A stretch of DNA of 64,000 nucleotides from Rhodococcus sp. 1168. GTDB lineage: Bacteria > Actinomycetota > Actinomycetes > Mycobacteriales > Mycobacteriaceae. How positions within the stretch are numbered: the first letter of the stretch is position 1; the number at the start of each line of letters is the position of its first letter. Location of the stretch: NCBI RefSeq assembly GCF_002091955.1, contig NZ_MKKY01000084.1:1-64000 (forward strand). Reading direction: 5' to 3'. A program made the position numbers and the translations under genes. The notes beneath the pieces were generated by a model. That model saw only the letters and a list, made by a program, of their open reading frames with translations. It had not been told where the DNA came from and searched no databases. Positions 18,705 to 26,993 of the stretch are shown in pieces.

Positions 18705-20367
18705 GGCGTGCCTGCACTTCGATGATCGTGTCGGCACTGATGAGAACCGAACGACGGTGACCGACCACTACGACGGTTCTGCCCTCGTCGGCGAGGCGAC
18801 GAATGGTTTTCAGTACTGTCGCTTCGTGGGTCGCGTCGAGGTGAGCCGTGGGTTCGTCCAGCAGAAGCACCGGGGCCGAGGAGGTCAGGACTCGTGTCAG
18901 CGCGAGGCGTTGGCGCTGTCCGAGGGAGAGCCCGACACCTCCGGTACCGACGACGGTCTGCCATCCGAGCGGTAGCTCTGCCAGAACCTGATCGAAACCT
19001 GTTGCTGCGCAAATACTGTCGAGCTCCCGGCGATCGGGCCGTGTCCCGGTGAGCAGGAGATTACTCTCCAGAGTGCCGGGAAGAAGGACGGGTCGCTGTG
19101 GGAGCCAAGCGATCTGACGCCACCAGGAATCCACATCGACGTCGGCCAAGTCGGTTCCGCCGACCGTGACCGTGCCTTCATCGGGCGCAGTCAGCGCGAG
19201 AATCACGCTCAGCGCCGTCGACTTTCCTGCCCCGTTCGCACCGGCCAGCACTGTCACGGTGCCGGGTTCGAATACGGCGTCGAGTCGGTGTGGGGCGCTG
19301 CCGCCTCGGGCATCGACAGAAATCGAAGCCAGCTCCAACCGTGCGCCTCGGGCTCGAATCGAACACGTTCCTGCCCTGTCCGTCGGGCGATCATCGAGCA
19401 CGCCGAACGCCTTCTCCGACGCGGCGACGCCGTCCTCGGCGGCGTGGAATTGGGCCCCGACCCGGCGTAGCGGAACGTACACCTCGGGTGCGAGTACCAG
19501 CGCGATGATGCCGGCCTCGAGAGCCATGTCCCCGAAGACCAGTCGGAGTCCGATGCTCACGGCGACGAGAGCTACACACAGTGTGGCAAGCAGTTCGAGC
19601 ACCATCGAGGACAGAAACGCGATCTTCAGTGCGCGCATGGTCGCGCGGCGATGTGCTTCGCCGAGTGCCCGGACCCGCGCTGCGGGCCCGTGTTCACGGC
19701 CCAGTGCCCGGAGCGTCGGAAGTCCGGCGAGAAGGTCGAGCAGTTGGGCGGACAAACGCGTCATCGATTCGAGCGTCGCCTCTGCCTTCCCCTTGGTCAG
19801 CAGGCCGATCAGAATCATGAAGATCGGAATCAGCGGAAGCGTGAAAAAGATGATTGCTGCCGATGTCAGATCCTCGGTCAGGATGACCACGAGCGTCAGT
19901 GGGGTCAGCGTTCCCGCCAGGATCAGCGCGGGCACGTAGCCGGTGAGATAGGGCGCGAGACCACCCAAAGCCCTGGTCACGACCGTCGCAACGCCTTCGC
20001 GCTCGGAATCGAGTCGACGCGGATCACTGTTCGACGCGGCGGCGAGGACGTCGTTCTCGAGTTCTTCGACCACGCGCGAGGCCGCACGATGCGCATAGCG
20101 CGATTGCAGCCAAGTCGAGGTAGTTCTGACCACGATGGCTCCGGCAAGAACTGCCAACTGCCCGGACCAGTTCGAAATCGATCGTGCTGCAGGATCAGTG
20201 ATGACGCCCGCGAGCACTGTGCCGGTCATCACCGCGGAGACGATGATCGCCGCGGTATCGACAAGCGAGAGAAGCACTGTCAACAGCAGATACCGCCGCG
20301 CCGATCGCGAGTACCGCCACAACCGGGGGTCGATCGGTCCCCGGCTCGGCGCGGCGGTGACTGTCAT
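18694..20367 (-). CDS. cydD: cydDC-type ABC exporter subunit CydD
   Basis: Half-ABC exporter, 557 residues, partner of CydC. It has a membrane domain (about 20-300) and ATPase domain with GANGAGKST, LSLGQRQRL (a degenerate signature with L for the first G) and LLLDEPTAHLD. The start is ATG 20367, overlapping the cydB stop by 4 bp (ATGA); the longer open frame lies inside cydB and is rejected. Confidence 0.93.
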   Translation of the reverse strand: MTVTAAPSRGPIDPRLWRYSRSARRYLLLTVLLSLVDTAAIIVSAVMTGTVLAGVITDPAARSISNWSGQLAVLAGAIVVRTTSTWLQSRYAHRAASRVVEELENDVLAAASNSDPRRLDSEREGVATVVTRALGGLAPYLTGYVPALILAGTLTPLTLVVILTEDLTSAAIIFFTLPLIPIFMILIGLLTKGKAEATLESMTRLSAQLLDLLAGLPTLRALGREHGPAARVRALGEAHRRATMRALKIAFLSSMVLELLATLCVALVAVSIGLRLVFGDMALEAGIIALVLAPEVYVPLRRVGAQFHAAEDGVAASEKAFGVLDDRPTDRAGTCSIRARGARLELASISVDARGGSAPHRLDAVFEPGTVTVLAGANGAGKSTALSVILALTAPDEGTVTVGGTDLADVDVDSWWRQIAWLPQRPVLLPGTLESNLLLTGTRPDRRELDSICAATGFDQVLAELPLGWQTVVGTGGVGLSLGQRQRLALTRVLTSSAPVLLLDEPTAHLDATHEATVLKTIRRLADEGRTVVVVGHRRSVLISADTIIEVQARHAR

Positions 20368-21407
20368 GACTTGCGACCGAGCGGCAATCCGATCGAGTCG
20401 GGGATGTGCGCAGTGGAGATGCGCTGACGGAACACCCAGTAGGTCCACGCCTGATAACCGATGACAACCGGTGCCGTGAAGGCAGCTGCCCAGGTCATCA
20501 CCTTGAGCGTGTACGGGCTCGAAGACGCGTTCTCGATGGTCAAGCTGAACGCGGGATCCGTCGTGGACGGCATCACGTCGGGGAACAGCGATCCGAACAG
20601 CAGAACGACGACGGCAATGACGGCGATCGTGGTGAACACGAATGCCCAGCCCTCGCGCACCTTGGCGGTGAGAGCGACGACGGCGATCAACGCGACAGCG
20701 GCGATCCCGACCATGATCCACGTCCACCCCGTTCCGTAGGCGAGTTGGGTCCACAGTGCGAACCCGCCGCCGACCACGACCGCCGGAACCGAGAGTCGTA
20801 CTGCCATTTTGACAGCGTCCTCGTGCACGTCACCGGCAGTCTTGAGCGCAATGAACACTGCTCCGTGCAGCGCGAACACCAGCGCCATCGTGGCGCCGCC
20901 GAGCAGGGCATACGGGGAGAGCAGGTCGAAGAACCCGGCGGTCACCTTCTTGTTCTCGTCGATTGCGACTCCGCGCACGATGTTGGCGAACGCGACGCCC
21001 CACAGCACGGCCGGTATCCACGAGCCGATGCCGATACCGAGATCACAGCGTCGTCGCCACACCGGGTCGTCGATTTTGCCGCGGTACTCGATGGCGCAGA
21101 TTCGCAGGATGAGCGCGACGAGGATCAGCAGTAGCGGTATGTAGAACCCGGAGAACAGGGTTGCGTACCACTCCGGGAATGCCGCGAACAGTGCACCTCC
21201 GGCGGTGATGAGCCACACCTCGTTTCCGTCCCACACCGGGCCGATGGTGTTGAGAACTGCGCGACGTCTACGTTCTCCGACTTTCGGATCCGATGCCCGT
21301 CCGAACACCGGGATCAGCATGCCGACACCGAAGTCGAAGCCTTCGAGGACGAAGTAGCCGACGAACAACACTGCGATCGCTATGAACCAGAATTCTTGAA
21401 GTCCCAT
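20364..21407 (-). CDS. cydB: cytochrome bd oxidase subunit II
   Basis: Membrane subunit of the bd-type quinol oxidase, 347 residues, with about eight or nine hydrophobic helices and the family N-terminus EFWFIAIAVLFVGYFVLEGFDFGVG. It follows cydA by 11 bp and overlaps cydD by 4 bp. Confidence 0.96.
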   Translation of the reverse strand: MGLQEFWFIAIAVLFVGYFVLEGFDFGVGMLIPVFGRASDPKVGERRRRAVLNTIGPVWDGNEVWLITAGGALFAAFPEWYATLFSGFYIPLLLILVALILRICAIEYRGKIDDPVWRRRCDLGIGIGSWIPAVLWGVAFANIVRGVAIDENKKVTAGFFDLLSPYALLGGATMALVFALHGAVFIALKTAGDVHEDAVKMAVRLSVPAVVVGGGFALWTQLAYGTGWTWIMVGIAAVALIAVVALTAKVREGWAFVFTTIAVIAVVVLLFGSLFPDVMPSTTDPAFSLTIENASSSPYTLKVMTWAAAFTAPVVIGYQAWTYWVFRQRISTAHIPDSIGLPLGRKS

Positions 21408-21418
21408 GACCGTTCCCC

Positions 21419-22885
21419 TCAGTACGCGAACGAGAGTTGTTGCGGAGCGTCGTCATCCGTCGGATCGTCTTGATCGCTACCCGGCGGGTGCTGATCGTGT
21501 TCGAGCGGGCCTTCGACTACATATTTGTGCAGAAGGTAGTACCACACGACGCCAAGAGCTGCGTAGACCACCGTGAACGTCACCAGCGAGGCGACGACGA
21601 GGGAGGCCGGGTGATCGGACACCCCCTGATCGACAGTGAGTCTGATTCGATCGACGCCGGTCGGGTTGGGAGCGACAACCCACGGCTGGCGTCCCATTTC
21701 GGTGAAGATCCAGCCGGCACTGTTGGCCAGGAACGGCGTCGGGATCGCGGCGAGGCTGAGCCAGGAGAACCAGCGCTGGTTCGGGACGCGTCCACCTCGG
21801 GTAACCCAGAGTCCGGCGATCGCGAGTAGCGCCGAGCCCGCGGCCAGGCCGATCATCGCACGGAAAGCCCAGTAGGTGACGAACAGGTTGGGTCGGTAGT
21901 TGCCCGGCCCGAACTGCTGCTCGTACTGAAGTTGCAGATCTTCCACGCCCTGCAGTGTGACCCCGGAGAACTCGCCCTTCGCAAGGTAGGGCAGAACGAA
22001 CGGCACCTCGAGAACGTGGGTGACACCGTCGCAGTTGTTGTGGGTGCCTACAGTCAGGATCGAGAAGTCCGGATCGGTTTCGGTGTGGCAGAGCGATTCT
22101 GCCGAGGCCATCTTCATGGGTTGCTGCTCGAACATGAGCTTCCCCTGGACGTCACCGGTGTAGACCAGTGCGATGCCGGACAGGATCATGACCACGAAGG
22201 ACATGCGAGCGGCCGGTCGGAACATGCTTCGCGAGTTGGTATCGCGACCCTTGCGTGCCTCGCGCACCATCCACCAACCGGAGATCCCGGCGACGAACGT
22301 TCCAGCTGTCAGGAATGCGCCGGCGACGGCGTGCGGAAATGCGGCAAGGGCGGTGTTGTTGGTGAGCAGTTCCCAGATACTCGTCAGTTCCGCGCGACCG
22401 GTCTCTTCGTTGTAGATCGCACCGACTGGATGCTGCATGAACGAGTTGGCGGCGATGATGAAGAAGGCGGAGGCGTTGACGCCGATAGCGACGAGCCAGA
22501 TCGTGGCCAGGTGAACAAGCTTGGGCAGCCGGCCCCACCCGAAGATCCACAGCCCGAGGAAGGTCGACTCGAGGAAGAACGCAACAAGCCCTTCCAGCGC
22601 GAGCGGTGCACCGAAGACGTCACCGACGAAGCGGGAGTACTCGCTCCAGTTCATACCGAACTGGAACTCCTGAACGATGCCGGTCGCGACACCGAGCGCG
22701 AAGTTGATGAGGAAAAGCTTTCCGAAGAATTTGGTCAGGCGATACCAGGAGTCCTTCTTGGTGATGACCCACATCGTCTGCATCGCCGCGATGATCGGGG
22801 CAAGACCGATCGTCAGCGGAACGAGAATGAAGTGGTAGACGGTGGTGATACCAAATTGCCACCTCGAAATATCCAAGGTATCCAT
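21419..22885 (-). CDS. cydA: cytochrome bd oxidase subunit I
   Basis: Heme-bearing subunit of the high-affinity bd quinol oxidase, 488 residues. The N-terminus RWQFGITTVYHFILVPLTIG carries the heme b595 ligand His18. The conserved ALEGLVAFFLESTFLGLWIFGW and a Q-loop region with a short insertion are present. It expects ubiquinol or menaquinol and O2 as substrates and supports growth at low oxygen. The promoter region holds two palindromes (22917-22932 and 22968-22986), suggesting dedicated control. Confidence 0.97.
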   Translation of the reverse strand: MDTLDISRWQFGITTVYHFILVPLTIGLAPIIAAMQTMWVITKKDSWYRLTKFFGKLFLINFALGVATGIVQEFQFGMNWSEYSRFVGDVFGAPLALEGLVAFFLESTFLGLWIFGWGRLPKLVHLATIWLVAIGVNASAFFIIAANSFMQHPVGAIYNEETGRAELTSIWELLTNNTALAAFPHAVAGAFLTAGTFVAGISGWWMVREARKGRDTNSRSMFRPAARMSFVVMILSGIALVYTGDVQGKLMFEQQPMKMASAESLCHTETDPDFSILTVGTHNNCDGVTHVLEVPFVLPYLAKGEFSGVTLQGVEDLQLQYEQQFGPGNYRPNLFVTYWAFRAMIGLAAGSALLAIAGLWVTRGGRVPNQRWFSWLSLAAIPTPFLANSAGWIFTEMGRQPWVVAPNPTGVDRIRLTVDQGVSDHPASLVVASLVTFTVVYAALGVVWYYLLHKYVVEGPLEHDQHPPGSDQDDPTDDDAPQQLSFAY

Positions 22886-22916
22886 GACGACTCCGACTCT
22901 CCCGCCCCCCGGGGCA

Positions 22917-22932
22917 GGTAACTGAAGTTACC
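22917..22932. promoter_or_regulatory. perfect palindrome (putative operator) in the cydA leader
   Basis: GGTAACT-GA-AGTTACC is a perfect 7-2-7 inverted repeat 32 bp upstream of the cydA start, just downstream of a candidate -10 element (TAGGAT on the minus strand near 22956-22961). It is neither a CRP-type TGTGA-TCACA site nor a Rex site, so the regulator is unknown. Confidence 0.55.
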
Positions 22933-22967
22933 GCTGACGCGGGCTTGTTACAGCGAATCCTAGATTA

Positions 22968-22986
22968 CTACTACGCGAAGTAGTAG
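22968..22986. promoter_or_regulatory. inverted repeat between pabC stop and cydA promoter
   Basis: CTACTAC-GCGAA-GTAGTAG, 7-bp arms with a 5-nt centre, begins 1 base beyond the pabC stop and ends about 6 bp upstream of the candidate cydA -10 box, over its -35 region. It could be a weak pabC terminator (no T-run follows) or a second cydA operator. Confidence 0.5.
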
Positions 22987-22987
22987 C

Positions 22988-23866
22988 TCAAGCGTCGACA
23001 ATGTCGCCCTCCCCACGTTCGATCGCAAAATCGACCATCGAACGAACGTCGTCGGCGTTCTCAGGGGTGCCCAGCGTGACCCCATTCACGGTAACGACAC
23101 GCGCCGCGAGCGTGATACTCGAGATCAACCAAACACCCTCTGCAGCAATCAGATCCGCAGGAAAGATATTCGACTTCTCGCAGGTGTATCCCTTCGCGGT
23201 CGCGGCGGCGAACAAAGCGTCGACAGTGGTTCCGGCCAGGATCCCGTGCTCGACCGGCGGTGTGATCAGTGTCTTACCGCGGGAGATGACCACAGTGGAC
23301 CGCGGCCCCTCCAGGACCTGCCCCTCGTTGCTAATGTAGATCACCTCGTCAGCACCTTGCTGAGCGGCATACCGCAACGCGGCCATGTTGGTCGCATACG
23401 AAAGCGTCTTGGCACCCATCAACTGCCACGGCGCCCCCACGGCGAAGTCCACCGAGTACCCGCGACCGAGGGTGATAGCCGACACCCCTTCTGCGCGGGC
23501 CTTGGCGACCCGTTCGTGCACTGGACCCACGGTCGCGTAACCCGTCGGGCCACCGCCGCTTTCCCGGCCGCGACTCAACACCAACCGCAGTGCACCCTCG
23601 TTCCGCGTCTTGCGCTCCCACTCGTCAACCGCAAGGCCTATGACCAGCCTCCAGTCATCCAGGTCGGGCTCAGGCAGATCGAGGGCTCTCGCCGAGGCAG
23701 CCAGGCGCGTGAGGTGCCTCTCCACCCCGCATGCCGCTCCGTCGCGAATCAAAAGCGTCTCGAAAATCCCGTCACCCCGAACTGCGGCAAGGTCGTCGGC
23801 ACACAGAAGCGGTTGATCTGCATCGTGAACTTGCCCATCGAGGGTCACTACTACACGGTCGGACAT
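22988..23866 (-). CDS. pabC: aminodeoxychorismate lyase / class IV aminotransferase
   Basis: PLP fold-type IV enzyme, 292 residues, which converts aminodeoxychorismate to p-aminobenzoate and pyruvate in folate synthesis. Fold-IV features are visible: GDGIFETLLI, the PLP-Lys region GAKTLSYATNMAALR, EGPRSTVV and HGILAGTT. ATG 23866 is chosen because TAGGGT (23874-23879, minus strand) lies 7 nt upstream; the open frame that continues to 24496 runs through the 33-bp repeats and ygfZ and is not the gene. Divergent from the folate-dependent YgfZ protein. A branched-chain aminotransferase paralogue is the main alternative. Confidence 0.88.
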   Translation of the reverse strand: MSDRVVVTLDGQVHDADQPLLCADDLAAVRGDGIFETLLIRDGAACGVERHLTRLAASARALDLPEPDLDDWRLVIGLAVDEWERKTRNEGALRLVLSRGRESGGGPTGYATVGPVHERVAKARAEGVSAITLGRGYSVDFAVGAPWQLMGAKTLSYATNMAALRYAAQQGADEVIYISNEGQVLEGPRSTVVISRGKTLITPPVEHGILAGTTVDALFAAATAKGYTCEKSNIFPADLIAAEGVWLISSITLAARVVTVNGVTLGTPENADDVRSMVDFAIERGEGDIVDA

Positions 23867-23873
23867 GGCGCCT

Positions 23874-23879
23874 ACCCTA
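23874..23879 (-). promoter_or_regulatory. leaderless-type -10 element of pabC
   Basis: TAGGGT on the minus strand, 7 nt before the pabC ATG, with the 33-bp repeat array starting 4 bp further upstream and occupying the -35 region. Confidence 0.55.
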
Positions 23880-23882
23880 GTT

Positions 23883-24014
23883 GGGTCGCTCCGCAGGCTG
23901 CGCTCCTGCCCAACGGGGTCGCTCCGCAGGCTGCGCTCCTGCCTGATCGGGTCGCTCCGCAGGCTGCGCTCCTGCCTGATCGGGTCGCTCCGCAGGCTGC
24001 GCTCATGCCTGGTG
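23883..24014. repeat. 33-bp tandem repeat (3 full copies plus partial) in the pabC/ygfZ divergent promoter
   Basis: Units begin at 23883, 23916, 23949 and 23982 with a period of exactly 33 bp. Each contains the core GGTCGCTCCGCAGGCT and an 11-bp palindrome CGCAG-G-CTGCG. The units are almost identical; the first differs at its end and the last carries one change (CTCATG) before diverging. The array exactly fills the space between the two divergent -10 boxes. A related array lies at the purB promoter in this window. Confidence 0.95.
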
Positions 24015-24018
24015 CTCC

Positions 24019-24024
24019 TACTAT
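24019..24024 (+). promoter_or_regulatory. leaderless-type -10 element of ygfZ
   Basis: TACTAT followed by 7 nt and GTG. The last repeat unit ends about 5 bp upstream. Confidence 0.55.
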
Positions 24025-24031
24025 GGGAGAC

Positions 24032-25153
24032 GTGTCCGCTACCGCCCCGATCGACCCGAGCCCACTTCTCACCCTCCCCGGCGCTGTGCCTTCGCCCGAG
24101 GATTCTGCAGACCAGGCTGTGGCCTGGCACTACGGCAACCCCTTCGGTGAGCAACGAGATGCGACGTCTGCTGCGGCGGTCCTCGACCGCTCCAACCGAT
24201 TCGTCATAGCGATCAGCGGGGACGAGCGCCTCACCTGGCTCGATACGATTTCCAGCCAACAGGTTCAGAACCTGCCCGACGGCATGTCCGCAGAGAACCT
24301 GAGTTTGGATATCAACGGACGCGTCGAGCATCACTTCGTGCAGACCGATCTCGACGGCATCACGTGGATCGACACCGAGGCGGCGAACGGGCCCGATCTC
24401 CTCGCGTTCCTGAAAAAGATGGTGTTCTGGTCCAAAGCCGAGCCTCGGGAAGGCCATGAACTCGCTGTCCTGAGCGTGCTCGGCTCGGACGCGCATCGAG
24501 TGCTCGAGGCCGCCGGTGCGCCGACCCCCGAGGACGTCTATGCCGCACTCCCCCTCGAAGGTGGCGGGTTCGTCCGGCGGATGCCGTGGCCCGGCCAGAA
24601 CGCATTCGACCTACTCGTCCCGCGCACGTCACTGACCGCGTGGTTCAAGAAATTACGCGAGCAGGGCGCGACCCCCGCCGGAACCTGGACGTACGAGGCG
24701 CTGCGGGTCGAGTCGATCCGCCCCCGTGTCGGTGTCGATACCGACGAGAAGACCATCCCCCACGAGGTCCGTTGGATCGGCGGAGTTGCCGAACTCGGCG
24801 CCGTGCATCTGAGCAAGGGTTGCTACCGCGGGCAGGAGACCGTCGCGCGCGTGCACAACCTGGGTCGGCCACCCCGCCATTTGGTTCTTCTTCATCTCGA
24901 CGGCTCTGCCGATGGCAGGCCCGAAACCGGGGATCCGGTGACGGCCGGAGGACGGACCGTCGGCCGACTCGGCACCGTCGTCGATCACTTCGAACTCGGT
25001 CCCATCGCGTTGGCTCTGATCAAGCGAACCATTCCTGCAGGCACCGAGTTGGTCGTAGGACCGTGTGCTGCGTCGATCGATCCGGATTCGATTCCGAACT
25101 ACGACGACGTCCAGGCGGGCCGCGCAGCAATCGATCGGCTCCGCGGGAGATAA
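24032..25153 (+). CDS. ygfZ: YgfZ/GcvT-like folate-binding Fe-S assembly protein
   Basis: Tetrahydrofolate-dependent protein of the GcvT-like fold, about 373 residues, needed for activity of some iron-sulfur enzymes. The diagnostic C-terminal motif KGCYRGQE (catalytic Cys) is present near residue 266. I choose GTG 24032 (MSATAPIDPS) because TACTAT at 24019-24024 lies 7 nt upstream, the leaderless pattern; ATG 24023 is 3 codons earlier. The frame stays open far upstream only because the 33-bp repeat (11 codons) has no stop. Divergent from pabC, so the two folate-linked genes share a promoter region. Confidence 0.9.
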   Translation: MSATAPIDPSPLLTLPGAVPSPEDSADQAVAWHYGNPFGEQRDATSAAAVLDRSNRFVIAISGDERLTWLDTISSQQVQNLPDGMSAENLSLDINGRVEHHFVQTDLDGITWIDTEAANGPDLLAFLKKMVFWSKAEPREGHELAVLSVLGSDAHRVLEAAGAPTPEDVYAALPLEGGGFVRRMPWPGQNAFDLLVPRTSLTAWFKKLREQGATPAGTWTYEALRVESIRPRVGVDTDEKTIPHEVRWIGGVAELGAVHLSKGCYRGQETVARVHNLGRPPRHLVLLHLDGSADGRPETGDPVTAGGRTVGRLGTVVDHFELGPIALALIKRTIPAGTELVVGPCAASIDPDSIPNYDDVQAGRAAIDRLRGR

Positions 25154-25322
25154 TCGGAAGGTAGGTCACTTTTGCGCCGCGATGCGTCATCGTGACTCTT
25201 TACCGATGCTACGGGTATTGCCGCAGGCCAGCGGCCCTGACTGGCATCTTTGGACCGGCCATACATATAAACGGTAATAACGCTACCCAGAGGCGTATGA
25301 GCATCTCAGCCGTTCTCGCGCT

Positions 25323-25328
25323 AGAGTG
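25323..25328 (+). promoter_or_regulatory. candidate -10 element of the DUF3073 gene
   Basis: TAGAGT lies about 80 nt upstream of the DUF3073 start, implying a GC-rich 5' leader of about 75 nt. The rest of 25154-25322 shows nothing I can name. Confidence 0.35.
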
Positions 25329-25409
25329 TGGTCCAGGAAGAAATACCAAAACCAACGGGGCGCCCAAATTTCCCCAGGCCGCCCCGCAAGTCCGCGAGGG
25401 GGCAACGCC

Positions 25410-25625
25410 ATGGGCCGAGGCAGGGCTAAGGCAAAGCAGACAAAGGTCGCTCGTGAGCTCAAGTACAGCTCTCCAACAACGGACTTGGAGAGTTTACAAA
25501 GAGAACTCTCCGGCGGTTCGTCCAAATCCCACCGTGGCGGTATTACCTCGGGCGGCATATCCTCCTCGGACGCGGAAAGCTATACCCGCGTCGAAGAGGA
25601 CGAATACGAGGATTGGCGACGCTGA
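25410..25625 (+). CDS. DUF3073 small protein
   Basis: 71-residue actinobacterial conserved protein. It has a basic N-terminus (MGRGRAKAKQTKVARELKYSS), a middle Ser/Gly-rich stretch and an acidic C-terminus (EEDEYEDWRR). It matches the family to which Mtb Rv0810c belongs. Function unknown; the charge layout suggests a nucleic-acid or ribosome-associated role, but that is speculation. GAGGGG precedes ATG 25410 by 8 nt. Confidence 0.88.
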   Translation: MGRGRAKAKQTKVARELKYSSPTTDLESLQRELSGGSSKSHRGGITSGGISSSDAESYTRVEEDEYEDWRR

Positions 25626-25631
25626 CCTGCG

Positions 25632-25684
25632 ATCTATACAACTGAGGGGGAGCCGCATTGCGGCTCCCCCTCAGTTGTATAGAT
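25632..25684. terminator. very long perfect bidirectional terminator
   Basis: A 53-nt perfect palindrome with a single central base (25658) and 26-nt arms beginning ATCTATACAACTGAGGGGG. It lies between the convergent DUF3073 gene and purM. T-rich bases follow on the plus strand (TTTCTT). Confidence 0.92.
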
Positions 25685-25714
25685 TTCTTGAAGTCGTCAT
25701 GGAGCGTAAGGCGC

Positions 25715-26815
25715 TCAGAAGCGTGGGTGATTGCCCAGCAATACGGCGCGCTCGGTTGCGACGGTCTTGTCCGTCGACTTCTTGACCGTTCCCAGCGTCC
25801 AGCATTCGATATGGCGTGCAGTCAGGACAGCAAGTGCACGGTCTACGTCCTCGGGTGCCACGATGGCAACCATGCCGACTCCCATATTGAACGTCTGTTC
25901 CATCTCGCTGCGTTCGACGCGTCCTCGCTGAGCGATCAGTGAGAACACCGGTGCCGGACTCCAAGTTCCACGGTCCAGTTCGGCGACGAGCCCTGCGGGC
26001 ATGACGCGTCCCAGGTTGTTCGCCAACCCGCCGCCGGTGACGTGACAGAACGTCCGCACCTCGGTCTCGGCAGCCAATGCCAGGCAGTCCTTGGCATAGA
26101 TCTTGGTGGGCTCGAGGAGCTCTTCACCGAGAGTGCGGCCGAACTCTTCGACGTGCCCGCCGAGATCCATGTGGTTTATCTCGAGCAGAACTTTGCGTGC
26201 AAGGGAGTACCCGTTGGAGTGCAGGCCCGAGGATCCCATGCCGATGACGACGTCGCCGGGGCGCACTCGATCGGGACCGAGAACCGAATCGGCTTCGACC
26301 ACGCCTACCCCGGTTGCCGACAGGTCGTAGTCCCCGTCTGCCATCAGACCTGGATGCTCGGCAGTTTCACCTCCGAGAAGCGCGCAGCCCGCAATGACAC
26401 AGCCGTCTGCAATGCCCTTGACGAGCTCGGCGACCATTTCCGGCACTACGCGGCCGACGGCGATGTAATCCTGCAGGAACAGCGGCTCAGCTCCGCAGAC
26501 GACCAGGTCGTCGACGACCATGGCCACGAGATCCAATCCGAGGGTGTCGTGCTTGCCCATCGCCTGTGCGACGGCGACCTTGGTGCCTACCCCGTCTGTC
26601 GAGGCAGCGAGAATCGGCTCCCGGTAGTCGGTCTTGAGCGCGAACAGTCCGGCGAATCCACCCAGACCACCCATGACCTCGGGTCGAGACGCCTTCTTGG
26701 CAAGGGGGGCGAACAGTTCGACCGCTCGGTCCCCTGCAGCGATGTCGACGCCTGCCGAGGCGTAGGAAGCACCACCAGAGGAGGTTGCGCTCGGTGGTCG
26801 GGTTTCCTCGGTCAT
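25715..26815 (-). CDS. purM: phosphoribosylformylglycinamidine cyclo-ligase
   Basis: AIR synthetase, 366 residues, fifth step of de novo purine synthesis (FGAM + ATP to AIR). Signatures: SYASAGVDIAAGDRAV, STDGVGTK, MVVDDLVVCGAEPLFLQDY, ALLGGETAEHPG and HVTGGGLANNLGRV. ATG 26815 has GGAG 6 nt upstream; the open frame to 26866 is not used. Downstream of purF by 178 bp. Confidence 0.97.
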   Translation of the reverse strand: MTEETRPPSATSSGGASYASAGVDIAAGDRAVELFAPLAKKASRPEVMGGLGGFAGLFALKTDYREPILAASTDGVGTKVAVAQAMGKHDTLGLDLVAMVVDDLVVCGAEPLFLQDYIAVGRVVPEMVAELVKGIADGCVIAGCALLGGETAEHPGLMADGDYDLSATGVGVVEADSVLGPDRVRPGDVVIGMGSSGLHSNGYSLARKVLLEINHMDLGGHVEEFGRTLGEELLEPTKIYAKDCLALAAETEVRTFCHVTGGGLANNLGRVMPAGLVAELDRGTWSPAPVFSLIAQRGRVERSEMEQTFNMGVGMVAIVAPEDVDRALAVLTARHIECWTLGTVKKSTDKTVATERAVLLGNHPRF

Positions 26816-26993
26816 GCGGCTCCAGCCTGTGTGCTCGTACTGTTTGTATTCGCGCATCGTGCGCATAGTGCGCTCTCACGGTACCGGAGCGGACATTCGT
26901 CCGGGAACACGACAGACCTAGCCGAAAGCATCTGACGTCGACAACGGCAAATCGACGTAACGACGATCACACGACGTCGGCGATCAGCAGCCC

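Noticed and set aside
23883-24014. CRISPR array
   Set aside because: The 33-bp units are contiguous with no unique spacers, and no cas genes are present.
23246-24022. Long upstream extension of the ygfZ frame, including the repeat-encoded peptide
   Set aside because: It overlaps pabC on the other strand, and the 33-bp repeat simply has no stop in this frame; a leaderless -10 and start exist at 24019-24034.
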